Positions 44,826-54,022 of a DNA stretch of 64,000 bases are shown one piece after another. The notes below the pieces were generated by a model. The model saw only the letters and a program-made list of their open reading frames with translations, did no database searches and was not told where the DNA came from. The DNA lies in contig NZ_JAQMHV010000001.1 of assembly GCF_028307215.1 (NCBI RefSeq), forward strand, positions 124,001 to 188,000, in the 5' to 3' direction. Made by a program: the position numbers and the translations under genes. This DNA comes from Falsirhodobacter sp. 20TX0035 (GTDB lineage Bacteria > Pseudomonadota > Alphaproteobacteria > Rhodobacterales > Rhodobacteraceae). Each line of letters begins with the position of its first letter. The first letter of the stretch is position 1.

Positions 44826-46777
44826 AACGCATCGCCCACCGCGACAGTGACGAGACGACCCGCCGCACGACCCGCCGCGCCCTGATCATGGGGGGCGCGA
44901 TGTCGGCCGTGGTCGCGGTGCTGGGCGCGCGCCTGCGCTACATGCAGGTGGACCAGGCAGACCAGTACCGCCTTCTGGCCGAGGAGAACCGCGTCTCCAT
45001 CCGGCTGATCCCGCCCAACCGGGGGCAGATCTTCGACCGCAACGGCCGGCTGATCGCGGGCAACGAACAGAACTACCGCATCATCATCACGCGCGAGGAT
45101 GCGGGCGACGTGAACGATGTGCTGCACCGCCTGCAACGCGTGATCCCCCTGTCGGACGAGGACATCGCCCGGGTGGAGGATGAGGCGAAGAAGCGGTCGG
45201 CCTTTGTGCCGATCATCGTGGCCGACCGCATCAGCTGGGACGACATGGCCCGCGTGGCAACGAACGCCCCTTCCCTGCCCGGCGTCACGCCCGAGGTGGG
45301 GCAGTCGCGGATCTACCCCCTTGATACCGATTTCGCGCATGTGGTGGGCTATGTCGGCCCCGTGTCGGAACGGGACCTGAAGGCGCAGGAAAACCCCGAT
45401 CCCCTGCTGCAGATCCCGCAGTTCCAGATTGGCAAGGCGGGGGTGGAAACGTGGCGCGAGGATGTGCTGCGCGGCGAGGCCGGCACCCGCCGGATCGAGG
45501 TGAACGCCGTCGGCCGCATCATGCGCGAACTGGACCGCGTGGAAGGCCAGGCGGGGGCGGACCTCACGCTGACCATCGACGCCGAGGTGCAGAACTTCGT
45601 CAACGCCCGCCTTGGGGGCGAAAGCGCCGCCGTGGTCGCGATCGACGTGACGAACGGGGACCTTCTGGCCATTTCCTCGGCGCCCTCGTTCAACCCGAAC
45701 CTGTTCGTGCGCGGCATTTCCTACAAGGACTACTCGGCGCTGACGGGCAACGATCACCGGCCCTTGGCCAACAAGGCGGTGTCGGGGGCCTATCCGCCCG
45801 GGTCCACGTTCAAGATCGTGACGGCGCTGGCCGCGCTGGAAGCGGGCGTCATCGACGCCGACAGCACCGTTTATTGCCCCGGCTATTACGAATATGGCGG
45901 GCGGCGCTTCCACTGCTGGTCGCGCGGCGGGCACGGGCACCTGAACCTGGACGGCGCGCTGGGCCGCAGTTGCGACGTCTACTTCTATGACGTGTCCCAG
46001 CGCGTCGGCATCGACAAGATCGCCGAAACCGGCCGCAAGATGGGCCTTGGCCAGCGCCACGACCTGCCGATGTCGGCCATCGTCGAAGGCGTGATGCCCG
46101 ACAAGGCGTGGAAGATGGCCAGCTACAGTCAGGAATGGCGGATCGGCGACACGATCAACGCCTCCATCGGTCAGGGCTATGTCCTGGCCTCCCCCCTGCA
46201 ACTGGCGCTGATGACGGGGCGGCTCGCCTCGGGCCGCGCCATCGTGCCGCGGCTGGTCCGCGCCATCGACGGGCAGGAGGTCGCGACCGAGGAAGCGCCC
46301 GCGCTGGACATCCCCCCCTCGTTCCTGCGGATGGTCCGGCACGGGATGTTCACCGTGTCGAACAAGCTGGGCATGACCGGCTATTCCAGCCGCATCGTGG
46401 ATTCCGCCATGACCATGGCGGGCAAGTCCGGCACGGCGCAGGTGCGCAACATCACCGCCGCCGAACGCGCCCGCGGCGTCATCAGCAACGACCAGCTGCC
46501 TTGGGCCCGGCGCGACCACGCGCTGTTCGTGGGTTTTGCCCCCTATGACAATCCGAAGGTGGCCGTGGCCTGCGTGGTGGAACATGGCGGCGGCGGCTCC
46601 ACCGTGGCGGCCCCCATCGTGCGCGACGTCCTGCTGCGCATCCTGTCGGGCGGGATGCCGCCCCTGGCCGCCTATCCCGAAAGCCAGCGGTCGCGGATCG
46701 AGACAGCGCTGTCGGAACTGCCCCTGCGCGACTTCGCGGCGCTGGCGGGCGCCACCGGGGTGCGGGGCCGGGCATGA
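44822..46777 (+). CDS. mrdA: Penicillin-binding protein 2 (elongation transpeptidase)
   Basis: Cross-links peptidoglycan during elongation with RodA. 651 residues from a GTG overlapping mreD. The N-terminal anchor is ALIMGGAMSAVVAVLGARLR, then the PBP dimerisation domain (LIPPNRGQIFDRNGRLIAGN). Transpeptidase motifs: Ser328 in PGSTFK, the second motif GRSCDVYFYD, and KSGT in MAGKSGTAQV. It is followed by rodA with an ATGA overlap. Confidence 0.96.
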   Translation: MKRIAHRDSDETTRRTTRRALIMGGAMSAVVAVLGARLRYMQVDQADQYRLLAEENRVSIRLIPPNRGQIFDRNGRLIAGNEQNYRIIITREDAGDVNDVLHRLQRVIPLSDEDIARVEDEAKKRSAFVPIIVADRISWDDMARVATNAPSLPGVTPEVGQSRIYPLDTDFAHVVGYVGPVSERDLKAQENPDPLLQIPQFQIGKAGVETWREDVLRGEAGTRRIEVNAVGRIMRELDRVEGQAGADLTLTIDAEVQNFVNARLGGESAAVVAIDVTNGDLLAISSAPSFNPNLFVRGISYKDYSALTGNDHRPLANKAVSGAYPPGSTFKIVTALAALEAGVIDADSTVYCPGYYEYGGRRFHCWSRGGHGHLNLDGALGRSCDVYFYDVSQRVGIDKIAETGRKMGLGQRHDLPMSAIVEGVMPDKAWKMASYSQEWRIGDTINASIGQGYVLASPLQLALMTGRLASGRAIVPRLVRAIDGQEVATEEAPALDIPPSFLRMVRHGMFTVSNKLGMTGYSSRIVDSAMTMAGKSGTAQVRNITAAERARGVISNDQLPWARRDHALFVGFAPYDNPKVAVACVVEHGGGGSTVAAPIVRDVLLRILSGGMPPLAAYPESQRSRIETALSELPLRDFAALAGATGVRGRA

Positions 46778-47913
46778 GCTTTCTGGAATACCGCATTCAG
46801 ACGGTCCCCTCGGGGCCGCGCAAGCTTCTGTATCTGAACTGGGCGCTGATTCTGCTGCTGACCTCCGTCTGCGCGGTGGGCTGGCTCATGCTCTACTCCG
46901 TCGCGGGCGGGGATATCGGCACCTGGGCCGAACCGCAGATGAAGCGTTTCGCGGTCGGGCTTTCGATCATGATCATCGTGGGCATGGTGCCGATCTGGTT
47001 CTGGCGCAACATGTCGGGCGTGGCCTATCTGATCGCGGTGGGGCTTCTGGTCGCCGTGGACGTGATGGGGCATATCGGCATGGGGGCGCAGCGCTGGCTG
47101 AACCTCGGCTTCATCATGCTGCAACCGTCCGAGCTGATGAAGATCGCCCTCGTGATGATGCTGGCGGCCTATTACGACTGGCTGGACCCGAAGAAGGTGT
47201 CGCGGCCCCTGTGGGTGCTGCTGCCGGTTGGGCTGATCCTGCTGCCGGTGGCGCTGGTCATGGTGCAGCCCGACCTTGGCACCGCGATCCTGCTGATGGG
47301 CGGTGGCGCGGTCGTGATGTTCTGCGCGGGCGTCAGCTGGATCTACTTCGCCGTGGTCATCGGCGCCGGCGCGGGCCTTGTCACCGTGGTTCTGATGAGC
47401 CGGGGCACCCCGTGGCAGCTGCTGCACGATTACCAGTACAAGCGGATCGACACCTTCCTCGATCCTTCTTCGGACCCGCTGGGGGCCGGGTATCACATCA
47501 CGCAGGCCAAGATCGCCCTCGGCTCCGGCGGCTGGACGGGGCGCGGCTTCATGCAAGGCACGCAAAGCCGGCTGAACTTCCTGCCCGAAAAGCACACCGA
47601 CTTCATCTTCACCGTCGTGGCGGAGGAGTTCGGCTTCATTGGTGCCTGCTCGCTCCTTATCCTCTATGCGCTGATCATCGCCTTCTGCATCTCCTCGGCC
47701 GTGCGGATGAAGGACCGCTTCGCCTCGTTGGTGACGCTGGGGATCGCGGCGTCGTTCTTCTTCCTGTTCGGGGTGAACATGCTGATGGTCATGGGGCTGG
47801 CGCCCGTGGTGGGCGTGCCACTTCCGCTGGTCAGCTATGGCGGGTCGGCGATGATGGTGTTGCTCACGGCCTTCGGGATCGTGCAAAGTGCCCATGTCCA
47901 CCGTGCCCGCTGA
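46774..47913 (+). CDS. rodA: Rod-shape-determining glycosyltransferase RodA
   Basis: SEDS-family peptidoglycan polymerase of the elongasome. 379 residues with about ten helices. Conserved SEDS segments are visible: WLNLGFIMLQPSELMKIALV with Pro-Ser-Glu-Leu, DLGTAILLMGGGAVVMF with the catalytic Asp region, the AKIALGSGGWTGRGFMQGTQ loop, and EKHTDFIFTVVAEEFGFIG. It completes the mre cluster, with pbp2 overlapping upstream and the GhrA-like gene starting 10 bases later. Confidence 0.96.
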   Translation: MSFLEYRIQTVPSGPRKLLYLNWALILLLTSVCAVGWLMLYSVAGGDIGTWAEPQMKRFAVGLSIMIIVGMVPIWFWRNMSGVAYLIAVGLLVAVDVMGHIGMGAQRWLNLGFIMLQPSELMKIALVMMLAAYYDWLDPKKVSRPLWVLLPVGLILLPVALVMVQPDLGTAILLMGGGAVVMFCAGVSWIYFAVVIGAGAGLVTVVLMSRGTPWQLLHDYQYKRIDTFLDPSSDPLGAGYHITQAKIALGSGGWTGRGFMQGTQSRLNFLPEKHTDFIFTVVAEEFGFIGACSLLILYALIIAFCISSAVRMKDRFASLVTLGIAASFFFLFGVNMLMVMGLAPVVGVPLPLVSYGGSAMMVLLTAFGIVQSAHVHRAR

Positions 47914-47922
47914 AGGATCCCC

Positions 47923-48846
47923 ATGCTGACCATCCTGTTTTCCGCCCCCGACGCGCTGTGGAACCAGTATGAGGAGGTGCTGCCCGCCGCCCTGTCCGCC
48001 AAGAGGGTGGACGGGACGCTGGTGCGCGACGCCGATCCCGCGGCGGTCGACTACATCGTTTATGCCCCGAACGACCGGCTGCACGACTTCACGCCCTTCA
48101 CCAAGGCGCGCGCCGTCCTCAGCTTGTTCGCGGGGGTGGACCGGATCGTCGGAAACACCACGCTGACACAGCCCCTGACCCGGCTGGTCGATCCGGGCTT
48201 GGCCGAGGGGATGGTGGAATGGGTGACGGGCCAGGTGCTGATGCATCACCTGCATCTGGACCGCAACCTCGGCGCCGCCCCCCACTGGGTGCAGAACGCC
48301 CCGCCGCTGGCGCGCGACCGCCGCGTGACGCTGTTGGGCTTGGGCGAACTGGGCATGGCCTGCGCCGACATGCTGCGCGCCCTGCATTTCGACCTGCGAG
48401 GGTGGAGCCGGAGCGCAAAGGACGCTCCCTTCCCCACCTCCCACGGAACGGACGGGCTGAAACAGGCGCTGGACGGGGCCGAGATCGTCATCACCCTGCT
48501 GCCTGACACGCCCGACACGCGCAACATCCTGAACGCCGAAAGCCTGCGCTGGCCGGCGCGGGGGGCGGTGGTCATCAATCCCGGGCGCGGGCCGCTGATC
48601 GACGATGAAGCTCTTCTGGCCGCGCTGGCCGACGGGCGCATCGGCCACGCGGTGCTGGACGTCTTCCGGGTGGAACCGCTGCCGGCCGATCACCCGTACT
48701 GGGCGCATCCGCGGGTCACCGTGTCGCCCCACATCGCCGCCGTGTCGCGGCCGACATCCGCCTCCCTCGTGGTGGCGGAGAACATCCGCCGGTCCGAGGC
48801 CAGCGAGCCGCTGCTGTTCCTCGTGGACCGCAGCCGGGGTTACTGA
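47923..48846 (+). CDS. Glyoxylate/hydroxypyruvate reductase A-like dehydrogenase
   Basis: 307-residue D-2-hydroxyacid dehydrogenase of the GhrA group, which reduces glyoxylate or hydroxypyruvate with NAD(P)H. The Rossmann loop is LLGLGELGMACADMLRALHF, with NPGRGPLIDDEALLAAL and the catalytic dyad region DVFRVEPLPADHPYW and VSPHIAAVSRP. GGATCC lies before the ATG at 47923 (MLTILFSAPDALW). It is 10 bases after rodA but probably unrelated to cell shape. Substrate preference is inferred from family only. Confidence 0.87.
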   Translation: MLTILFSAPDALWNQYEEVLPAALSAKRVDGTLVRDADPAAVDYIVYAPNDRLHDFTPFTKARAVLSLFAGVDRIVGNTTLTQPLTRLVDPGLAEGMVEWVTGQVLMHHLHLDRNLGAAPHWVQNAPPLARDRRVTLLGLGELGMACADMLRALHFDLRGWSRSAKDAPFPTSHGTDGLKQALDGAEIVITLLPDTPDTRNILNAESLRWPARGAVVINPGRGPLIDDEALLAALADGRIGHAVLDVFRVEPLPADHPYWAHPRVTVSPHIAAVSRPTSASLVVAENIRRSEASEPLLFLVDRSRGY

Positions 48847-48881
48847 AGAGCGGGCGAACCGCCACACGAAAGGGCAGACGC

Positions 48882-49433
48882 ATGAAGGGACTGATCCGGG
48901 CCACGGTCGCCGCGGCCATGATCGCCGGCGGCATGGCCGGCGCGCAGGAGATGGGGGCGGAGGACGCGCCCCCGCCGTCGGCGGACCGCCCCGTCGCGGA
49001 CCCGTCCGTGGGGGCGGTGACCAACCTGCCCCTGCCCCGTTTCGTGACGCTGAAGACCAGCGAGGGCAACGCCCGCCGGGGCCCCGGCCTGACGCATCGC
49101 ATCGACTGGGTGTTCACGCGCGACGGGATGCCCCTGAAGATCACCGCCGAATACGGTCACTGGCGGCGGGTGGAGGATTTCGAGGGAGCGGGTGGCTGGG
49201 TGCATTACGCGCTTTTGTCCGGCACGCGCAGCGCGCTGATCACGGCGCCGCTGGCGCTGCTGCATGCGGACGCCTCGGCGGATTCGGCGGTTGTGCTGAA
49301 GGCGGAAAAGGACGTGATCGGCACGCTTCAGGAATGCCAGAAGGACTGGTGCCGCCTGCGGATCGACGGGAACGAAGGCTGGATCGCCAAGGCCGACTTC
49401 TGGGGCGTCGGCCCGGATGAGATCCTGAACTGA
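48882..49433 (+). CDS. Periplasmic SH3-domain protein
   Basis: 183 residues with a signal peptide (MKGLIRATVAAAMIAGGMAG, cleavage near GAQE), an acidic, proline-rich linker (EDAPPPSADRPVADPS), then two bacterial SH3-like (SH3_4, DUF1058) units: one beginning SEGNARRGPGLTHRIDWVFT, with a second after residue 125 ending NEGWIAKADFWGVGPDEIL. The family's role is unproven; binding to the peptidoglycan or envelope is likely. Start ATG at 48882 follows AAGGGCAGACGC. Overlaps the cation efflux gene by one base. Confidence 0.85.
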   Translation: MKGLIRATVAAAMIAGGMAGAQEMGAEDAPPPSADRPVADPSVGAVTNLPLPRFVTLKTSEGNARRGPGLTHRIDWVFTRDGMPLKITAEYGHWRRVEDFEGAGGWVHYALLSGTRSALITAPLALLHADASADSAVVLKAEKDVIGTLQECQKDWCRLRIDGNEGWIAKADFWGVGPDEILN

Positions 49434-50314
49434 TGTCCGACCACGCGCGCATGACCCTTCGGGCCGGCCTCGCCTCCATCCTCGTTGCGGGGATTCTGGT
49501 GGCGCTGAAGCTGTGGGCCGTGTCGTCCACCGGCGCGCTGTCGATCGCGGCGTCGCTGGCGGACAGCGCGATGGACCTGATGATGTCGCTGGGCGCGATG
49601 ACGGCGCTGATCTATGCCCAGCGTCCGGCGGACGAGGATCACGCCTTCGGCCATTCATCGGCCGAGGATATCGCGGCCTTGGGGCAGTCGGTGTTCATCG
49701 TCATCTCGGCCGGGGTGATTGCGGTGGCGGCGGTGCTGCGGCTTCTTTCCCCCGATCCGCACCCCATCGCGGCCGAGGGGCAGGGCATCGCGGTGATGGG
49801 CGTGTCCATCCTGCTGACGCTGCTGCTGGTCTGGTGGCAGGGGCGCGTGGCGCAGCGCACGGGCAATCGCGTCATCTCGGCCGACCGGCTGCATTATCTG
49901 GGCGACCTCATCCCCTCGGTCGGGGCGATCGTGTCGCTGATGGCATCGGGACCGCTGGACCTGCCGCAGATCGACAGCGTGGTGGCCCTTGCGGCGGCGG
50001 TCTTCATGGTTATCGGCGCCGTCGGCATCGGGCGCGGCGCCTTTGACGCGCTGATGGACCGGCAGGCCGATCCCGAACTGCTGGAAGGCATCATGACCCT
50101 GACCCGCAACTGGCCCGAGGTGCGGGGCTTTCACGATCTGAAATCGCGCACCGCCGGCAGCCGCGTCTTCATTCATCTGCACATCGAGCTGGACGGAAAC
50201 CTGACGCTGCGCGAGGCGCATGACATCGGCGCAGGCCTGAAGCGGACGATCACCCTTGCCTATCCGCAAACGGACGTGATCATCCACAAGGACGTGGCGG
50301 ACCCCAAGGTCTGA
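49433..50314 (+). CDS. Cation diffusion facilitator (FieF/ZitB-like)
   Basis: Inner-membrane metal/proton antiporter, 293 residues with six helices and a cytosolic C-terminal domain. The metal site is formed by DxxxD in helix 2 (SLADSAMDLMMSL) and HxxxD in helix 5 (DRLHYLGDLIPSV), the pattern of FieF with Zn2+/Fe2+. The C-terminal domain includes EVRGFHDLKSRTAGSRVFIH with typical histidines. It overlaps the preceding SH3 gene by one base. Confidence 0.92.
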   Translation: MSDHARMTLRAGLASILVAGILVALKLWAVSSTGALSIAASLADSAMDLMMSLGAMTALIYAQRPADEDHAFGHSSAEDIAALGQSVFIVISAGVIAVAAVLRLLSPDPHPIAAEGQGIAVMGVSILLTLLLVWWQGRVAQRTGNRVISADRLHYLGDLIPSVGAIVSLMASGPLDLPQIDSVVALAAAVFMVIGAVGIGRGAFDALMDRQADPELLEGIMTLTRNWPEVRGFHDLKSRTAGSRVFIHLHIELDGNLTLREAHDIGAGLKRTITLAYPQTDVIIHKDVADPKV

Positions 50315-50352
50315 TCCGCCGCCCCCCCTTTTTGCCAGAAGAAGCCAAAGCC

Positions 50353-51711
50353 ATGACCGATCCCGCCGAAGCCCGCGCCTTTCTGGACGCCCACCCGCAG
50401 GTGGAGGCGATCGACATCGTCCTGCACGACGCGAACGGCGTAGGCCGCGGCAAGATCATCCGGCGGCACGAGCTGGAGGGGCTGTTCGCGAACGGGCGGC
50501 TTCTGCCGATCTCCATCCTCGGCCTGGACATCTGCGGCGAGGATGTGCACGAGACGGGCCTGATCTGGGACAAGGGCGACGGCGACGTGCGCGCCTGGCC
50601 GATCCCCGGCACGCTGGTGCCCCTGCATGGCACGAACCGGGCCGAGGTTCTGATGGCGGTCCATGACCTGGACGGCGCGCCCATGGGACCGGACCCCCGC
50701 CACGCGCTGGCCCGGCAGGTGACGGCGATGGCCGATGACGGCCTGCACCCCGCCGGTGCGTTCGAGCTGGAATTCTTCCTCCTGGCGAACGAGCGCGACT
50801 CTCTTGGCCGGGTGCAGCCTGCGCGGGACGTGCTGGACGGCCGCGCCACCAAGCGGACCGAGGTGTATTCCGTCGATCACCTGCACGGGATGATGCCGCT
50901 GTTCGACGCTATCTATGCGGGGGCGAAGGCGGCGGGAATTCGGGCGGAAACCATGATCTCGGAATTCGCGCCGGGGCAGTACGAACTGACCCTGCACTAT
51001 CGCCACGACGTGCTGCGCGCGGCCGACGACCTGATCCGGCTGAAGCGGATCGTCCGGGCGCAGGCGCGGGCGCGCGGCGTGACCGCCTGCTTCATGGCCA
51101 AGCCGATGGAGGATGTGGCCGGATCCGGCATGCATTTCCACGTGTCGCTGAACGACGCCGAAGGGAACAACCTGTTCGGCGAGGATGGCACGGGCTGGTC
51201 CGACCGCATCCTGCACGCCTTGGGCGGGTTGAAAGCCACGATGGCGGAATCAATGCTGGTCTTCGCGCCCCACGCCAACTCCTGGCGGCGCTTCGCCGCG
51301 CAAAGCTATGCTCCGGTGTCGCCCACATGGGGGGTGAACAACCGGTCGGTCGCGCTGCGGATACCTGAGGGGCCAAAGGCGTCACGGCGGATCGAGCATC
51401 GCCCCGCAGGCGTCGACGCCAATCCCTATCTGGTGGCGGCCACCGTGCTGGCGGGGATCCGTTACGGGTTGCGGAACAAGATCGATCCGGGGCCGGAGGT
51501 GACGGGCAACGGCTATGACGCCCCCGCCGATCCCGACATGCCCGCCGACTGGCGGGATGCGATCCGGCGGGCGGACGGCTCTGCCTTCCTGAAGGACGCG
51601 CTGGGCACCGAGATGCACCGCACCTTCTGCGCGATCAAGGCCGCCGAACTGGCCCGTGTGGCGCGCACCATCGCGGATGTGGATTACGACCTTTACCTGC
51701 ACACCGTCTGA
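50353..51711 (+). CDS. Glutamine synthetase family protein (PuuA-like)
   Basis: 452 residues with the glutamine synthetase fold: N-terminal beta-grasp, then the catalytic domain with FELEFFLLANE, the GSGMHFHVSLNDAEGNNLF nucleotide/metal segment, and NRSVALRIPEGPKASRRIEH with the key Arg residues. The sequence is closer to gamma-glutamylpolyamine synthetases (PuuA/GlnT class) than to GlnA, as it lacks the GlnA adenylylation loop. No other puu genes are nearby, so the amine substrate is open. The ATG at 50353 (MTDPAEARAFLDAHP) is preferred; a TTG at 50332 is less likely. Converges with the CbiX gene, overlapping by 19 bases. Confidence 0.87.
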   Translation: MTDPAEARAFLDAHPQVEAIDIVLHDANGVGRGKIIRRHELEGLFANGRLLPISILGLDICGEDVHETGLIWDKGDGDVRAWPIPGTLVPLHGTNRAEVLMAVHDLDGAPMGPDPRHALARQVTAMADDGLHPAGAFELEFFLLANERDSLGRVQPARDVLDGRATKRTEVYSVDHLHGMMPLFDAIYAGAKAAGIRAETMISEFAPGQYELTLHYRHDVLRAADDLIRLKRIVRAQARARGVTACFMAKPMEDVAGSGMHFHVSLNDAEGNNLFGEDGTGWSDRILHALGGLKATMAESMLVFAPHANSWRRFAAQSYAPVSPTWGVNNRSVALRIPEGPKASRRIEHRPAGVDANPYLVAATVLAGIRYGLRNKIDPGPEVTGNGYDAPADPDMPADWRDAIRRADGSAFLKDALGTEMHRTFCAIKAAELARVARTIADVDYDLYLHTV

Positions 51712-52355
51712 AGGGCCGCGGCGATGATCGCGGGCACGCGCGGATCCAGACCCACGGGATCCAGACGCGGGCCGGTGAAGTTCGCCTGATCCAGCGCCGT
51801 CGGCAGATCCTCGATCACGTGGCCGCCCCGCGCAGCGAAGAACGGAAGGCAGGCGGCATCACGCATGGTCGCGGCCACCTCCGCGATCTGCGGGCTTTGG
51901 TCGATAAAGGCGGCGCGGGCCGCAAGGCCCGTTTCCGCCGCGATCCGCGCAGCCATGTCATGGGCGATCTGCGACGGCGCGGAACTGCGGAACGATCCGT
52001 GGGCGGCCAGCAGGATCGACCGGCCCACGGCGCGCGCCAGATCCACGGTCAGCGCGGCGATGGCCGGATCGGTGCCAAAGGGCGGCAGGATGTGCCAGTC
52101 CTCGCCCCCCGCCTCGGCCAGCCGCTTGGGCAGATGGGTCTGCGTGAACCAGCCTTCGGCCATGAACAGCGGATAGACGAGGCCCGGCGCACCCGCCACG
52201 CCCTGCACCAGTGCGTCCGGCTCGGCCAGGGTGGCCGAACGGACGTCCCAGCCTGGCAGATGGTCGGCCACACGCGCGGCCAGCGCGGCAATCTCGGCCG
52301 CGGCGGGTGCGGGGTCGGAAGGCTGGCCATGGGCCACGATCAGGGCAGTGGTCAA
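51693..52355 (-). CDS. CbiX/SirB-family chelatase
   Basis: 220 residues, likely a sirohydrochlorin cobalto- or ferrochelatase. The N-terminal ALIVAHGQPSDPAPAA and the central ILLAAHGSFRSSAPSQIAHD each provide a His of the metal-inserting site, and a third region reads VYPLFMAEGWFTQTHLPKRL. I place the start at the TTG at 52355, since GAGGA lies 6 bases upstream; an earlier TTG at 52370 has no ribosome site. No other cobalamin or siroheme genes are in this window. It is divergent from the membrane-protein gene at 52489. Confidence 0.8.
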   Translation of the reverse strand: MTTALIVAHGQPSDPAPAAAEIAALAARVADHLPGWDVRSATLAEPDALVQGVAGAPGLVYPLFMAEGWFTQTHLPKRLAEAGGEDWHILPPFGTDPAIAALTVDLARAVGRSILLAAHGSFRSSAPSQIAHDMAARIAAETGLAARAAFIDQSPQIAEVAATMRDAACLPFFAARGGHVIEDLPTALDQANFTGPRLDPVGLDPRVPAIIAAALQTVCR

Positions 52356-52405
52356 ACGATGTCCTCGCAAACGGGCGGGTGGTAAAAGAAAACGGCGCGG
52401 TTGGC

Positions 52406-52427
52406 TTTGTAAAGTTTATATGACAAA
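52406..52427. promoter_or_regulatory. Palindrome TTTGT-N12-ACAAA in the divergent cbiX gap
   Basis: TTTGT (52406-52410) and ACAAA (52423-52427) with 12 intervening bases contain TGT-N12-ACA, the consensus of the CrtJ/PpsR regulator of photosynthesis and tetrapyrrole genes. The surroundings are AT-rich. A single site and no photosynthesis genes make this only a candidate regulator site. Confidence 0.3.
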
Positions 52428-52488
52428 TACGCCCGGCGGAATGTCCCGCCCCCGAGATGTCCCGATCCTGCGCCCACAGGAGAATTCC

Positions 52489-53145
52489 ATGCGCCTCCCC
52501 TCCTTCAAACGTATCGCCACTGTCGTGACCGTGGCGAGCGTCCTTTATCTGGCCTTCTCCTTCTTCATCACACCAGACCCAAGCCAGTTCTTCCACGAGG
52601 GTCATGGGGTAGAGGAACTTTCCCTCGGCCTGCTGCCGGCCGGTGTGGCCCTGTGGATCCTGCTGGCCGGCCATCACCGCTGGCGCGAGTGGCAGATCCC
52701 GGCCGCCCTGCTGCTGATGATGGCGCGAGAGATGGATTTCGACAAGCGCTTCACGGAACACGGCCTGCTGAAGCTGACGACCTACACCCAGCCGGCGCCG
52801 GTGATGACCAAGCTGGTGGGCGGGATCGCGATCCTGTTCACGCTGTGGGTGATGGGTCGGCTTCTGCGCCGCAACCTGCCGGTATGGTGGGTGCGGCTGA
52901 AAGGCGGCACGGGCGATGCGTGGATGATCCTTGTCGCGGGACTGTGCGGGGTTCTGGCCAAGACCTTCGACGGCCTTGGCCGCAAGCTGCTGGATCTGGG
53001 CATCCACATCCCCGGCTCCGTCGACATGCTGGCCGGACGCAGCGAGGAGGTGCTGGAAGCTGTCTGCTACTACCTGATCGTGCTGAGCATCGCCCGTCTG
53101 GCCGCTCCGGCCGTGCGCGCCGCCGCGGGGTTGCGCCCGGCTTAG
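52489..53145 (+). CDS. Integral membrane protein of unknown function
   Basis: 218 residues, not recognised. About five hydrophobic helices, starting with TVVTVASVLYLAFSFF near residue 12. Conserved-looking charged motifs lie between helices: EGHGVEELSLG (residues about 38-48), AREMDFDKRFTEHG and LAKTFDGLGRKLLD, the first and second containing closely spaced acidic residues that could bind metal or form a catalytic site. AGGAG lies 6 bases before the ATG. It is divergent from the CbiX gene and converges with the small gene at 53142. Confidence 0.7.
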   Translation: MRLPSFKRIATVVTVASVLYLAFSFFITPDPSQFFHEGHGVEELSLGLLPAGVALWILLAGHHRWREWQIPAALLLMMAREMDFDKRFTEHGLLKLTTYTQPAPVMTKLVGGIAILFTLWVMGRLLRRNLPVWWVRLKGGTGDAWMILVAGLCGVLAKTFDGLGRKLLDLGIHIPGSVDMLAGRSEEVLEAVCYYLIVLSIARLAAPAVRAAAGLRPA

Positions 53146-53354
53146 TGGTGGCCGTCGCGGTGCGCGAACCACGACGCAAGCTCGTCCGCGGCGCGGTCCA
53201 TCAGGCCACGTTTGGCGTTCCCGTCATAAGGAACGTCGTAGCTGCGGCCGAAGCCGTCCGCCTCCGGCATGCCGGATACGGCGCCCGCATCGACCAAGGG
53301 GCTGGCCGGTTCGTCCGCGTAGGGGCCGAGGTCGCGATGGGGATGGTCCAGCAT
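53142..53354 (-). CDS. Small hydrophilic protein, 70 residues
   Basis: Starts MLDHPHRDLGPYADEPASPL and ends AADELASWFAHRDGHH. No signal peptide, helix or named domain. It is His- and Asp-rich, acidic overall. The strong AAGGAG 6 bases before the ATG at 53354 supports translation; the much longer upstream reading through the glycosylase gene is a shadow. Function unknown. Confidence 0.6.
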   Translation of the reverse strand: MLDHPHRDLGPYADEPASPLVDAGAVSGMPEADGFGRSYDVPYDGNAKRGLMDRAADELASWFAHRDGHH

Positions 53355-53432
53355 GATGCGCTCCTTTGTCATGGTTAAAACGGCTGGAAGGTGCGGATGT
53401 TCCCGAACCGCGCGCGCCCTATGTTCCCCGGC

Positions 53433-53996
53433 ATGACGCGCCTTGACCCCGACTGGTTCGCCCGCCCCGCCCCCATCGTCGCCCGCGACCTGATCGGCGC
53501 GCAGCTTCTGGTGCGCGGCGTCGGCGGTCGCATCACGGAAACGGAGGCCTATGCCCCCGAAGATCCCGCCTCGCACAGCTTTCGCGGACCGACCCCGCGC
53601 AACGCCGCGATGTTCGGCGCGCCGGGGCTGGCCTATGTCTACCGCTCCTACGGGATCCACTGGTGCCTGAACGTGGTGTGCACGCCGGGCAGCGCCGTCC
53701 TGATCCGCGCGCTGGAGCCTTTGGCGGGGTTGGAGGTCATGGCCGAACGGCGCGGTGTTTCGGACGTTCGGCGCCTGTGCAACGGTCCGGGCTGCATCGG
53801 GCAGGCGCTGGGGCTGGACGGCAGCGACAGCGGCCGGGACATCCTGACGATCCTGCCCGGACCGGACATGCCAGTTGTCGCGGGTCCGCGCATCGGAATC
53901 ACCCGGGCCGTGGACCTGCCTTGGCGCTTCGGTGCAAAGGGGTCGCGCTTTCTTTCGAAGCCGTTTCGGGAACAGGTCCCACCCCCTGCGGGTTGA
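53433..53996 (+). CDS. 3-methyladenine DNA glycosylase (AAG/MPG family)
   Basis: Removes alkylated purines to start base-excision repair. 187 residues. Family motifs: RITETEAYAPEDPASHSF, with the catalytic Glu in TETEAY, RNAAMFGAPGLAYVYRSYG, then WCLNVVCTPGSAVLIRALEP and GPGCIGQALGLD. The ATG at 53433 (MTRLDPDWFARPAPI) is preferred; other in-frame ATGs at 53421 and 53391 lack ribosome sites. It lies among other DNA-maintenance genes (topoisomerase IB, dut). Confidence 0.92.
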   Translation: MTRLDPDWFARPAPIVARDLIGAQLLVRGVGGRITETEAYAPEDPASHSFRGPTPRNAAMFGAPGLAYVYRSYGIHWCLNVVCTPGSAVLIRALEPLAGLEVMAERRGVSDVRRLCNGPGCIGQALGLDGSDSGRDILTILPGPDMPVVAGPRIGITRAVDLPWRFGAKGSRFLSKPFREQVPPPAG

Positions 53997-54022
53997 TCCC
54001 CGAACCCAAGGAGGAGATCACG

